Shown here: piece after piece, positions 27,214-35,705 of the stretch
Position numbering within the stretch: the first letter of the stretch is position 1
How the letters are laid out: each line of letters opens with the position of its first letter
Source of the DNA: Nitratireductor arenosus
GTDB taxonomy: Bacteria > Pseudomonadota > Alphaproteobacteria > Rhizobiales > Rhizobiaceae
DNA: 64,000 bases
Reading direction: 5' to 3'
Assembly: GCF_009742725.1 (NCBI RefSeq)
Contig: NZ_WPHG01000001.1
Coordinates: 248,001-312,000 of the forward strand
Notes under the pieces: model-generated
Seen by the model: the letters and a program-made list of their open reading frames with translations, nothing else
Database searches by the model: none
What the model was told of the DNA's origin: nothing
Made by a program: the position numbers and the translations under genes

Positions 27214-27441
27214 TCAGCGCAGGATATATGCCGCCAGGGCAACCACGATCAGGAACAGGACCGTGGACGCGATGAACCCGCCACCGGCGAAAAAGCCGAA
27301 GGCCATCGCGATCATGATCGCCGCACAGACGATGGAGCTGTATTTCGCCAGCGAAACGAACGTCGCATAGGTCTTTTCGTGCTCGCTGTAATCCATATCC
27401 GCGCCTGTTTCGACCGGACCGGTCGGCATATTCTCAGCCAT
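27214..27441 (-). CDS. aa3-type cytochrome c oxidase subunit IV
   Basis: A 75-residue protein of the bacterial aa3 oxidase subunit IV family. A short cytoplasmic part (DYSEHEKTYATFVSLAKYSS) is followed by two close hydrophobic segments, IVCAAIMIAMAFGFFAGGG and FIASTVLFLIVVALAAYI. In alphaproteobacteria this small subunit is often encoded just upstream of pntAA, as here (78 bp). The start at 27441 gives MAENMPTGPVE; an ATG two codons earlier is also possible. Confidence 0.9.
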   Translation of the reverse strand: MAENMPTGPVETGADMDYSEHEKTYATFVSLAKYSSIVCAAIMIAMAFGFFAGGGFIASTVLFLIVVALAAYILR

Positions 27442-27556
27442 GTGCAAACCCCGTTAGAGACCTTCCGCAGCGCACATAGCGAAAAGCCGACCCAAGAGCA
27501 ATGGCGCAGGCACCTTGCGGATCGTCGCAGGCGGCATCGCGCGGCCGCCACCGACC

Positions 27557-29962
27557 TTATTCGACGACAACACCCGTCTCGTGGAGCACCACCCGGCTAT
27601 GGCCGTTATGATAACGCAACCGGTAGGCGCCCGGCTCGGCCGGCGCCTTGATCATCACCGACTTGCCGTCATAGTCGCCATTGACCACCCGCGCGGAGGC
27701 AAGCACCTTGCCCTTGCCTGCATTGGCCTCCGGGTCGAACAGCTCCACGGCATCGCGCGCCGCACCCGGCCCGACCCACGCGACCTTAAAGAATTGCGCC
27801 GCCGGCACCGATGCGGGCGCATCGAGCGCAACTTCCATCGCCTCCACGACGATCGGCCGCTCGGCGAGCACCTTTCGGCCCTCGCCGCTGAAATAGCGCA
27901 CGACATAGTCCCCGGCGATCGCCGGCACCACGAGACGCACCAACTGTGCGTCCATGTCGCCGCTGACGATGCGCTGGCTGGTCTCGACCGCGCCCTGGCC
28001 GGCCTTGGCGTTCGGATCGAAGAGCTGGATCGCGTCACGCCGAGCCCCCGGCCCTTCCCATTTGATCTCGACGGTATGACCGATCAGCGCCGTGTCGGGC
28101 GCTTCCAGTCCGACGGCGATCTCCTCGACGCTGATCGCGCGGGTGGCGAGCACGGCGGAATTGTCGCCATTGTAGTAACGCAGTTCGTAGTCGCCGGCGG
28201 TCGCTGGCGCGTTGAGGGCAACAATGCGCTCGTCCATGTCGCCGCTGACGAGGCGCGTCGAAGCCAGCACCTTGCCTTCGCCGGCACGCGCCCGCGGGTC
28301 GAAGAGTTGGATGGCGTCGCGCCGGGCGCCCGGTCCCGTCCACTCGACGCTGAAGCGACGCCCCATCGCCACGGTTTCAGGCGCGGCGAGCGTGACGTCC
28401 GCCTCCAACACCGCCAGTGCGCGCGTCGCGAGCACCGTGCGGTTTTCACCGTTATAATAGCGCAGTTCGTAGCCGCCCGGTTTCGCCGGGGCATGAAGAT
28501 CGACGGTACGAGCATCCATATCGCCGCTCACGACACGTCGCGACTCGACCACCTTGCCCGCGCCGCCGCCGGCCAGGGGGTCGAAAATCTCGACGGCGTC
28601 GCGGCGAGCACCCGGTCCTGTCCAGGTGACAGTGAAGCGCGTCGCGATTGCCACCTCGTCCGGCGCCTCCAGCGCGACATCGGCATCGAGCACCTCGATC
28701 TCGCGCGTGGCGAGTACGGCGCGGCCGTCGCCGCTGAAATAATGCAACTGGTAAAAGCCCGGCTCGGCCGGCGCCACCAGCGCGACCGTGCGGCCGTCGA
28801 AATCGCCGCTGACAAGACGCCTGGAACGCAGTACCGCGCTGCTGCCATCGGGCTTGCGCGGATCGACGATCCGGATCGCGTCACGCCGGGCCCCGGGGCC
28901 GACCCAGGCGACGGTGAAGGTCTTGGACAGCCCAACCGAGGCCGGCGCATCGAGCGAGACGGGCGCCTCGACCACCTCGAGCGGGCGCGTGGTGAGCACG
29001 GTCCGGCCCTCGCCCCACCAGTAGCGAATCTCGTAGTCGCCGGGACGCACGGGGGCCAGAAGCGCGACCGACCTCGCGTCGACATCGCCACTGATCAGCC
29101 GGCGCGAAGCCACGACGCGCCCCTCGCCGTTGCGCGCCGCCGGATCAAAAATCTCGATCGCGTCGCGACGCTCTCCGGGCCCGTCCCACACAATCGTCAG
29201 CGGCCTGCCGATCTCGATGCCGTTCGGCGCGTCGAGTGTGGCGGCAGGCAGTTCGGCGGGCGCCGGCGTCGCCTCGGCTTCGGAAGCGGGATCGTCGCGC
29301 GCGATCTCGGCTTCCGCGATCTCGGTCAACGGCTGGTCGAGCGCCTCGCCAAGCTGTCCGGCATCGTGGGCGGGCAGATAGAGCCCGCCGGTCTCCTCGG
29401 CCAGGCAGGCGACCTGGCGCCCCTCCTCGGCCGAAAGACCGAAACCGACGACATGCGCGGTGAAGTCGACGCCCGTCGCCTCCAGTTCGCGACCGAGCGC
29501 GCATGGATCGGCGTTGCAGGTCTCGATACCGTCGGTGATCAGCACGACGGTCGCCTTGTCCTCGGTGAATTTCAGCGTCTCGGCGGCCAGCTTCACGGAG
29601 GCCGACAACGGCGTCTTGCCGAGCGGGTTGAGGCCCTCGGCGACCGCGCCGATCTCGACCGCACTGCCGGCGCCCGGTTCGACAAGCAGCTCGATATCGT
29701 CGCACTGGCCCTTACGCCGATGTCCATAGGCGATCAGGCCGAGCTCAACCTCGGACGGCAGGTCCGCCAGCACCTCCTTCAGCACCGAGCGCGCAATGCC
29801 GATCTTGGGTTTCTGGTCGATCCGGCCCCACATCGAGCCGGAGGCATCAAGCACGATCATCGCACGCTCGGCCGAAAGGACAGGCGCCGTGCAGAGGACG
29901 AGACCCGCCACGGCAAGCGCGAACAGGCGCAACGCGCTGTGTGTCGACGTGCGAGTGTTCAT
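27557..29962 (-). CDS. Exported VWA-domain protein with six 94-residue repeats
   Basis: An 801-residue protein with a signal peptide (LRLFALAVAGLVLCTAPVLSA). The von Willebrand A domain occupies about residues 30-225 and has an intact MIDAS: DASGS, the Thr of GKTPLSAS and the Asp of ITDGIETC. A short acidic, Pro/Ala-rich linker follows. From residue 243 to the end there are six tandem repeats with an exact 94-residue period (the last is 89), each with the pattern LxAP...W-GPGARRDAI-LFDP...SGD-D...Y-LRYxxG--R-VLA. No transmembrane anchor is seen at the C-terminus. The start at 29962 has GGAGG upstream; the longer frame is rejected. Probable function is metal-dependent adhesion or protein binding in the periplasm; the ligand is unknown. 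Confidence 0.92.
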   Translation of the reverse strand: MNTRTSTHSALRLFALAVAGLVLCTAPVLSAERAMIVLDASGSMWGRIDQKPKIGIARSVLKEVLADLPSEVELGLIAYGHRRKGQCDDIELLVEPGAGSAVEIGAVAEGLNPLGKTPLSASVKLAAETLKFTEDKATVVLITDGIETCNADPCALGRELEATGVDFTAHVVGFGLSAEEGRQVACLAEETGGLYLPAHDAGQLGEALDQPLTEIAEAEIARDDPASEAEATPAPAELPAATLDAPNGIEIGRPLTIVWDGPGERRDAIEIFDPAARNGEGRVVASRRLISGDVDARSVALLAPVRPGDYEIRYWWGEGRTVLTTRPLEVVEAPVSLDAPASVGLSKTFTVAWVGPGARRDAIRIVDPRKPDGSSAVLRSRRLVSGDFDGRTVALVAPAEPGFYQLHYFSGDGRAVLATREIEVLDADVALEAPDEVAIATRFTVTWTGPGARRDAVEIFDPLAGGGAGKVVESRRVVSGDMDARTVDLHAPAKPGGYELRYYNGENRTVLATRALAVLEADVTLAAPETVAMGRRFSVEWTGPGARRDAIQLFDPRARAGEGKVLASTRLVSGDMDERIVALNAPATAGDYELRYYNGDNSAVLATRAISVEEIAVGLEAPDTALIGHTVEIKWEGPGARRDAIQLFDPNAKAGQGAVETSQRIVSGDMDAQLVRLVVPAIAGDYVVRYFSGEGRKVLAERPIVVEAMEVALDAPASVPAAQFFKVAWVGPGAARDAVELFDPEANAGKGKVLASARVVNGDYDGKSVMIKAPAEPGAYRLRYHNGHSRVVLHETGVVVE
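27560..29236 (-). repeat. Six tandem 282-bp coding repeats in the VWA gene
   Basis: In coding order: repeat 1 at 28955-29236, repeat 2 at 28673-28954, repeat 3 at 28391-28672, repeat 4 at 28109-28390, repeat 5 at 27827-28108, and repeat 6 at 27560-27826, which is five codons shorter. The period is exactly 94 codons with no insertion or deletion in the five full units. The most conserved block is GPGARRDAI. Confidence 0.93.
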
Positions 29963-30120
29963 GGTCCGGCCTCCAACCGCGCGATTCCCAAATCGCGACA
30001 TACAAGCCATCGCCTTCCGCAGGGTCAACCCGCATCTCCGATCAAACCGGAGGTCGCTTCATCCCTCGCGCGGGTCGTTTGAGACATCGGAGCCGACGGC
30101 GGCCCCGCCGCAGCGCGGTG

Positions 30121-30960
30121 TCAAGCGAGCCACCGCTTGCGGCGCTTGTAGTGCTTGACGTTCTTGAAGGAGCGGCGTCCTTCGCCGCCAATGCCGAGAT
30201 AGAATTCCTTGACGTCCTCGTTCTCGCGCAGTGATTTGGCCTCGCCGTCCATGACGACCCGCCCGGATTCAAGGATATAGCCGTATTTGGCGTAGCGCAG
30301 GGCGATGTTGGTGTTCTGCTCGGCCAGAAGCAGCGACACACCCTGCTCCTCGTTGAGTTTCTTCACGATCTCGAAGATTTCCTCCACCAACTGCGGGGCA
30401 AGTCCCATCGACGGTTCGTCGAGCAAGACCATTTTGGGACGCGACATCAAGGCGCGGCCGATCGCCGTCATCTGCTGCTCGCCACCCGACGTATAACCGG
30501 CCATCGAGCCACGGCGTTCCTTGAGGCGCGGAAAATAGTCGTAGACCATTTCCAGGTCCCGCCTGACGTTGGCCGCGCCGTCGCGCCTTGTGAAGGCGCC
30601 GGTCATCAGGTTTTCCTCGATTGTGAGATGGCCGAAGCAATGGCGGCCTTCCATCACCTGGATACAGCCGCGCCGCACGAGATCGCTGGGCGACGAGGCC
30701 TCGACCTGTTCGCCGTCGAATTCGATGCCGCCCTTGGTGACTTCACCGCGCTCGGCTCGCAACAGATTGGAAATCGCCTTCAGCGTCGTTGTTTTGCCGG
30801 CGCCGTTGGCCCCGAGCAGCGCCACGATGCCACCGCGCGGGACCGATAGCGACACGCCCTTCAGGACGAGAATGACGTGATTGTAGATCACCTCGATATT
30901 GTTGACCGAAAGAATGGCTTCGGCTTCTTTCGTGGCCAGTGCGGCGTCCGTCATGCGCAT
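30121..30960 (-). CDS. livF: Branched-chain-amino-acid-type ABC transporter ATP-binding protein (LivF-like, second system)
   Basis: A 279-residue ATPase with Walker A GANGAGKTT near residue 49, signature YTSGGEQQMTAIGRAL (a TSGGE variant of LSGGQ) near residue 155, Walker B MVLLDEPSMGLAP and the basic C-terminal tail YKRRKRWLA. It ends the second HAAT operon. A GC-rich stem-loop (30985-31006) separates it from the binding-protein gene. Two ATG codons (30960 and 30954) are both possible starts. It pairs with LivG at 34875-35705. Confidence 0.92.
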   Translation of the reverse strand: MRMTDAALATKEAEAILSVNNIEVIYNHVILVLKGVSLSVPRGGIVALLGANGAGKTTTLKAISNLLRAERGEVTKGGIEFDGEQVEASSPSDLVRRGCIQVMEGRHCFGHLTIEENLMTGAFTRRDGAANVRRDLEMVYDYFPRLKERRGSMAGYTSGGEQQMTAIGRALMSRPKMVLLDEPSMGLAPQLVEEIFEIVKKLNEEQGVSLLLAEQNTNIALRYAKYGYILESGRVVMDGEAKSLRENEDVKEFYLGIGGEGRRSFKNVKHYKRRKRWLA

Positions 30961-30984
30961 GTCCCGTCAGGCTGCCAGATAGGA

Positions 30985-31006
30985 CCCCGGCGGCGGACCG
31001 CCGGGG
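30985..31006. promoter_or_regulatory. Intercistronic stem-loop between livK and livF
   Basis: CCCCGGCGG-CGGA-CCGCCGGGG, a perfect 9-bp stem with a 4-nt loop just after the binding-protein stop codon. Such hairpins often stabilise the upstream binding-protein mRNA and lower downstream expression; there is no T-run. Confidence 0.5.
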
Positions 31007-31022
31007 CGATACACGATCAAAA

Positions 31023-32318
31023 TCAGGCGCCGCAATCGCGTGGCGTGATGTTGTTTTCCTTGGCGTAGGCCTCGGAATCCTCCTTGATCAGGGCGTCAAC
31101 CACCTCGCGGTCGGCACCCATGAAGTCGGTCACCAGCGACCAGCTCTTGGCGTCCGCGTCCCACTGCTGGATGGCGCCAAGGCCGGGACCGCCATGGTTG
31201 CTGCACGTGACCGCGATCTCGGGAGCGAAGCCCGGCAGGCCCAACTCCTTCATGCGCGCCTCGTCGATCTTGAGCGCTTCCATGCCGTCACGGACCATGT
31301 CCGGCGTCAGTTCCTTGGTATCGTGCATCTTCATCGCCGTGCGCGCCGCCTCGGTGGCGAGCATCGCCGCGTAGAGGCCGCGATTGTAGAGCACCTCGCC
31401 GATATGGCTGCCGTCGCCGGCCGCCTTGCCCGCGTCGGTGACGTGTTTCTTGATGTCCTCGAACAGCGGGAAATCCGTCCCAACGCCATGGAAGGTGACC
31501 GCCTTATAGCCGTTGGCGCCGGCGCCGGCCGGGAGCACATCGTTTTCAGAGCCGGACCACCACACACCGATGAAGTGATCCATCGGGAAGCGGATGTTCG
31601 CCGCCTCCTGGACCGCGACCTGGTTCATCACGCCCCAGCCCCACATGGTGACATAGTCGGGACGGTCGCGGCGGATCTGCAGCCAGGTGGCCTTCTGTTC
31701 CTGCCCGGGATGGTCGACGGGATAGAGCGACAGCTCGAAACCGTGTTTTTTCGACAGTTCCTCGAGCGTGCGGATCGGCTCCTTGCCGTAGGCGGAATTG
31801 TGGTAGACGAGCGAAATCTTCTTGCCCGATATGTCGCCGCCTTCCTCGTTCATGATGTGCTTGACGATGATGGAAGCGGCATCCCAATAGGTGCCGGGAT
31901 AGTTGAAGATATAGGGAAACACGGCACCGTCGGCGGCCGAAGTACGCCCGTAACCCATGGAATGGACCGGAATCTTGTCGGCCGTGGCCTTTGGGATCAG
32001 CTGGTAGGTGATGCCGGTCGACAACGGCTGATAGACCAGCGAGCCCTCGCCCTTGGTCGATTCATAGCATTCCACACCCTTTTCGGTGTTGTAGCCGGTC
32101 TCGCATTCGGTCATGCGGATCTTTTCACCCTCGATGCCGCCATCGCGTTCGTTGAGCAAGGTCAGATAGTCGGCATAGCCGTCGGCAAACGGAATGCCGT
32201 TCGGCGCATAGGGGCCGGTGCGATAGCTCAGCGAGGGAAAGACCAGATCGGCCATCGCCGGTCCTGCTCCCACCGCCATGGCGAGTGCAGCAGTTGCAAG
32301 CAACGTCTTCAGTCTCAT
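31023..32318 (-). CDS. HAAT-type ABC transporter substrate-binding protein
   Basis: A 431-residue periplasmic binding protein of the type I (Leu/Ile/Val-like) fold. The signal peptide MRLKTLLATAALAMAVGAGPAMA ends near residue 23. Mature segments include LVFPSLSYRTGPYAPNGIPF, LLNERDGGIEGEKI, CETGYNTEKGVECYE with paired cysteines, and ISGKKISLVYHNSAYGKEP. It resembles binding proteins from operons with acyl-CoA synthetase rather than true LivK. The start at 32318 has GGAGG 7 bp upstream. It is the only binding protein seen for either HAAT system in the window and might serve both. Confidence 0.92.
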   Translation of the reverse strand: MRLKTLLATAALAMAVGAGPAMADLVFPSLSYRTGPYAPNGIPFADGYADYLTLLNERDGGIEGEKIRMTECETGYNTEKGVECYESTKGEGSLVYQPLSTGITYQLIPKATADKIPVHSMGYGRTSAADGAVFPYIFNYPGTYWDAASIIVKHIMNEEGGDISGKKISLVYHNSAYGKEPIRTLEELSKKHGFELSLYPVDHPGQEQKATWLQIRRDRPDYVTMWGWGVMNQVAVQEAANIRFPMDHFIGVWWSGSENDVLPAGAGANGYKAVTFHGVGTDFPLFEDIKKHVTDAGKAAGDGSHIGEVLYNRGLYAAMLATEAARTAMKMHDTKELTPDMVRDGMEALKIDEARMKELGLPGFAPEIAVTCSNHGGPGLGAIQQWDADAKSWSLVTDFMGADREVVDALIKEDSEAYAKENNITPRDCGA

Positions 32319-32393
32319 GTGAAATCCTCCCATGGTGAGACTTTCAGTACTTATTCCCGGCCGCGATTGGCCGGTTGAGATGATTGTATCGCG

Positions 32394-33470
32394 CTAGTAG
32401 GGGAATGGCCAAAGCCTCAGTTTTTCTTTCGTCAGGCGCCAAAGCTGGGCAAGCCCGTGCGGCTCGACGATCAGGAAGAAGATGATCAGCGCCCCGACTG
32501 TCATGATCTCGATATGGGCCGCTAGGTCCGTCGACCAACCAAGCCCGCCGACCATGACATTTTTCAAAAACACCGGGAACACAACGATGAAGGCGGCTCC
32601 CAGGAAGGAGCCGAGGATCGAGCCGAGCCCGCCGATGATGATCATGAACAGCGCGTCGAAGGATTTGTCGATGCCGAACGCCTCCGTAACCTCGGCCGCG
32701 CCGAGATAGATGGCAAAGAACATCGCGCCGCCCATACCGACATAGAAGGATGAAATGGCGAAGGCCGACAGCTTGGCGTTGAAGGGGGAAACCCCCATGA
32801 TCTGCGCGGCGATGTCCATGTCGCGCATCGCCATCCAGCTGCGTCCGAGCCGACCGCGCGTCAGATTGCGCGCCACCCAGGCGAACACGAACACGAAGGA
32901 CAGGCACACCAGGTAGGTCGCCCATGAGGGCGCGTCCGGACCGGTCACCGCCACGCCGAACAGCGTCCGCGTCGGCATGCTGATCTGACCCGACGCAGAA
33001 TAATTGTAGAACCAGCCGAACTTGTTGAAGCACCAAACCAGGAAAAATTGCGCGGCAAGCGTGGCGACCGCGAGATAAAACCCCTTGATCCTGAGCGAAG
33101 GCAGGCCGAACAGCATACCCACGCCGGCCGTCACCGCGCCGGACATGACGATGATCAGCACGATATTGAGTTCGGGAAAGGCGGTCGTCAGCTTGTAGCA
33201 GGCGAAAGCGCCCACGGCCATGAACCCGCCCGTGCCGAGCGAGACCTGGCCGCAATAGCCCGTCAGGATATTGAGGCCGAGCGCGATCATCGACCATACG
33301 AGGAACGGCACGATGATCGACTTTTCCCAATACCCGGTGATGAAGAACGGTACGACGCCGAAACAGACCGCCACGAACAGCCAGAACAGGAGGCGCTCGC
33401 CGCGGATCGGGAAGGTCTGCATGTCGGCGACATAGGTGGTTTTGAAATCGCCCGCTTCACGGTAGAGCAT
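32394..33470 (-). CDS. livM: Branched-chain-amino-acid-type ABC transporter permease (LivM-like, second system)
   Basis: A 358-residue membrane protein with about ten hydrophobic segments. LNILTGYCGQVSLGTGGFMAVGAFACYKL near residue 60, the ATPase loop GRLGRSWMAMRDMDIAAQIMGVSP near residue 195 and GGLGSILGSFLGAAF near residue 285 are LivM hallmarks. Its start (MLYREAGDFKTTYVADMQTF) shares bases with the stop of the VOC gene upstream, so translation is coupled. A longer frame lies in the VOC gene and is rejected. Confidence 0.92.
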   Translation of the reverse strand: MLYREAGDFKTTYVADMQTFPIRGERLLFWLFVAVCFGVVPFFITGYWEKSIIVPFLVWSMIALGLNILTGYCGQVSLGTGGFMAVGAFACYKLTTAFPELNIVLIIVMSGAVTAGVGMLFGLPSLRIKGFYLAVATLAAQFFLVWCFNKFGWFYNYSASGQISMPTRTLFGVAVTGPDAPSWATYLVCLSFVFVFAWVARNLTRGRLGRSWMAMRDMDIAAQIMGVSPFNAKLSAFAISSFYVGMGGAMFFAIYLGAAEVTEAFGIDKSFDALFMIIIGGLGSILGSFLGAAFIVVFPVFLKNVMVGGLGWSTDLAAHIEIMTVGALIIFFLIVEPHGLAQLWRLTKEKLRLWPFPY

Positions 33471-33850
33471 CAGGCGTCTCCCCACATCTTGGTGTCTTCG
33501 GCGAAATCGTCCCCCTGCGGCCCGACCAGGCAGAAGCGATGCCCGCTCGGCGCTTCCATGATGATCCACCGCTCGCGCGTCTCGATCCGGCGCGCACCGG
33601 CGGCCTCCAGCCTCTTTGCCTCGGCTTCGCGGTCGTCCGTCTCGATGTCCAGATGAATGCGGGATGGATGCTCGACGGCCTGCAGCAACATGCGCGGCCG
33701 CCGGTCATAGTCCCCCACCCGCGCATATTTGCCATCGTCGTCGACGATCACCCGCTCGCCGAGCGCGGCACTCCAAAAGGCCGCCGCCTCCGACAGATCA
33801 TCCGTCTGGCAATCGATCACGAACACGCCGGGCCTGCTCCTGTGCGTCAT
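33470..33850 (-). CDS. VOC (glyoxalase/dioxygenase) fold protein inside the liv operon
   Basis: A 126-residue vicinal-oxygen-chelate protein of the Glo_EDI_BRP-like type: VFVIDCQTDDLSEAAAFWSAALGE at the start, RIHLDIETDDREAEAKRLEAAGA in the middle and GHRFCLVGPQ at the end. Possible metal ligands are His in IHLD and a C-terminal Glu/His. It is joined by single-base or few-base overlaps to livH (upstream) and livM (downstream), so it is made with the transporter. VOC proteins can bind, isomerise or cleave small acids; a specific reaction is not predictable. A longer frame starting within livH is rejected. Confidence 0.87.
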   Translation of the reverse strand: MTHRSRPGVFVIDCQTDDLSEAAAFWSAALGERVIVDDDGKYARVGDYDRRPRMLLQAVEHPSRIHLDIETDDREAEAKRLEAAGARRIETRERWIIMEAPSGHRFCLVGPQGDDFAEDTKMWGDA

Positions 33851-34851
33851 CAAACCCTCTCGATGATCTTTTCGCCGAACAAGCCCTGCGGCCTGAACAA
33901 AAGGAAGACGAGAGCAACGACGTAGGCGAACCAGTTTTCGATCGCGCCGCCGACGAACGGGCCGACATAGAGCTCGGCCAGTTTTTCGCCGACCCCGATG
34001 ATGAGGCCACCGACGATCGCGCCGGGAATGGAGGTGAAGCCGCCGAGGATGAGGACCGGCAGCGCCTTGAGCGCGATCAGCGACAGCGAAAACTGGACCC
34101 CCGACTTCGCGCCCCACATGATGCCCGCGACCAGCGCGACAAAACCGGCGATCGACCACACGATCACCCAGATATTGCGCAGTGAAATGCCGACCGACAT
34201 GGCGGCCTGGTGATCGTCGGCGACCGCGCGCAAGGCCCGGCCGGTGGCGGTGTATTGCGAAAACAGCATCAGCAGCAGCACCAGTACCACCGCGACCAGC
34301 GCGGCAACCACGTCGAGCTTGTCGATATACATGCCGAAATAGTCGGACCCCTCGGCCGCCCATTCCCGGGTCACGTCCTCAAGCCAGAAGGAGCCGCCGG
34401 AGGGAATGCCGATGTCGAGCGCCTTGATGTCGGCGCCCCACATCAAATCGCCGAACCCTTCAAGGAAATAGGCAAGACCGATCGTGGCCATGAACAGGAT
34501 GATCGGCTCCTGGTTGATGAGATGCTTGAGCACCAGTTTTTCGAACAAATAGGCGAACACGATCATCACCACGAGCGTTCCGATGACCGCCACGAAAGCC
34601 GGCAGGGTCCAGCCGAATTGGTGGAAGTCGGTCCCGAAGATCGCGTTGATCAGGTGCGAGAACGGCACCTGCCCGGTCTGCAGTCCGACCAGGGTCAGCG
34701 CGGCAAACAGCGCCATCACACCCTGCGCGAAGTTGAAAATGCCCGAGGCCTTGAAGATCAGCACGAAGCCCAGCGCGACCAGCGAATACATCACGCCGGT
34801 CATCAGCCCGTTCAGGACCGTTTCGAGGAAATACAGGAAGGCCGGGCTCAT
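33850..34851 (-). CDS. livH: Branched-chain-amino-acid-type ABC transporter permease (LivH-like, second system)
   Basis: A 333-residue membrane protein, about 40 residues longer than usual LivH because of an insertion near residues 170-190 (IPSGGSFWLEDVTREWAAEGSDYF region). The motif FNFAQGVMALFAALTLVGLQ near residue 37 and GGFTSIPGAIVGGLIIG near residue 270 are typical. The longer form is common among HAAT systems linked with acyl-CoA synthetases. It lies 23 bp downstream of livG and overlaps the VOC gene. Confidence 0.91.
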   Translation of the reverse strand: MSPAFLYFLETVLNGLMTGVMYSLVALGFVLIFKASGIFNFAQGVMALFAALTLVGLQTGQVPFSHLINAIFGTDFHQFGWTLPAFVAVIGTLVVMIVFAYLFEKLVLKHLINQEPIILFMATIGLAYFLEGFGDLMWGADIKALDIGIPSGGSFWLEDVTREWAAEGSDYFGMYIDKLDVVAALVAVVLVLLLMLFSQYTATGRALRAVADDHQAAMSVGISLRNIWVIVWSIAGFVALVAGIMWGAKSGVQFSLSLIALKALPVLILGGFTSIPGAIVGGLIIGVGEKLAELYVGPFVGGAIENWFAYVVALVFLLFRPQGLFGEKIIERV

Positions 34852-34874
34852 GCGACAGCGTTCTCCTCAGCTCT

Positions 34875-35705
34875 TCATTCGTGCGGGACGCCGAGATAGG
34901 CGTCGATCACGTTCTGGTTCTTCGACACCTCGTCGGGCGGTCCGTCGCCGATCTTGCGACCGTAATCGAGGACGACGACCCGGTCGGAGATGTCCATGAC
35001 GACACCCATGTCGTGCTCGATCAAGGCGATCGTGGTGCCGAACTGGCTGTTCACGTCGAGGATGAAGCGGCTCATGTCCTCCTTCTCCTCCAAATTCATG
35101 CCAGCCATCGGCTCATCCAGCAGAAGCAGCGCGGGCTCGGCCGCCAGAGCCCGGCCCAGTTCGACCCGCTTTTGCAGGCCGTAGGGCAGGCGCCCGACCG
35201 GCACCTTGCGGATATGCTGGATTTCGAGGAAGTCGATGATCTCCTCGACGCGATGGCGATGTTCCAGCTCCTCGCGCAGCGCCGGGCCGCGCCAGATCGC
35301 CTGTGCGAAAATGTTGCTCTTCTGCAGCGTGATCCGGCCCGTCATGATGTTGTCGAGCGTGGTCATGCCCTTGAACAGCGCGATGTTTTGGAAGGTGCGT
35401 GCGATGCCCTGCCGGGCGGCGTCGGTAGTGCGCATGGCGCGGCGCTCGACGCCGCGAAAAGTAATCGTGCCTTCCTGCGGGGTATAGAACCCGTTGATAA
35501 CGTTCAGCATCGAGGTCTTGCCGGCGCCGTTCGGCCCGATGATGGCGCGGATCTCGCCTTTGCGGATGTCGAAGGAGATCTTGGTGATCGCCTTGACTCC
35601 GCCGAAACGCAGCGACACGTCCTTCGCCTCAAGCAAGACGTCGCCCTTGGCGACACCGTCCGCATGATGAACGTTCAGGTCCCTTGGATCGACGGCCCGG
35701 TTCAT
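34875..35705 (-). CDS. livG: Branched-chain-amino-acid-type ABC transporter ATP-binding protein (LivG-like, second system)
   Basis: A 276-residue ATPase. Walker A GPNGAGKTS near residue 56, the LivG insertion around SNIFAQAIWRGPALREELEHR, signature region PYGLQKRVELGRAL and Walker B LLLLDEPMAGMN, then the switch histidine in ALIEHDMGVVMDISDRV. The first 20 residues (NRAVDPRDLNVHHADGVAKG) are extra to the family core. Its start overlaps the fadD stop by 4 bp. Confidence 0.92.
   Translation of the reverse strand: MNRAVDPRDLNVHHADGVAKGDVLLEAKDVSLRFGGVKAITKISFDIRKGEIRAIIGPNGAGKTSMLNVINGFYTPQEGTITFRGVERRAMRTTDAARQGIARTFQNIALFKGMTTLDNIMTGRITLQKSNIFAQAIWRGPALREELEHRHRVEEIIDFLEIQHIRKVPVGRLPYGLQKRVELGRALAAEPALLLLDEPMAGMNLEEKEDMSRFILDVNSQFGTTIALIEHDMGVVMDISDRVVVLDYGRKIGDGPPDEVSKNQNVIDAYLGVPHE

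Noticed and set aside
27560-29236. Regular 282-bp repeats considered as a satellite or CRISPR-like array
   Set aside because: They are in-frame coding repeats with a conserved protein pattern, with no short identical spacers or repeats.
27515-30082. 855-codon open frame on the + strand opposite the VWA gene
   Set aside because: It is a mirror of the repeated VWA coding sequence; it follows the codon bias of the other strand, has no ribosome-binding site and no recognisable domain.
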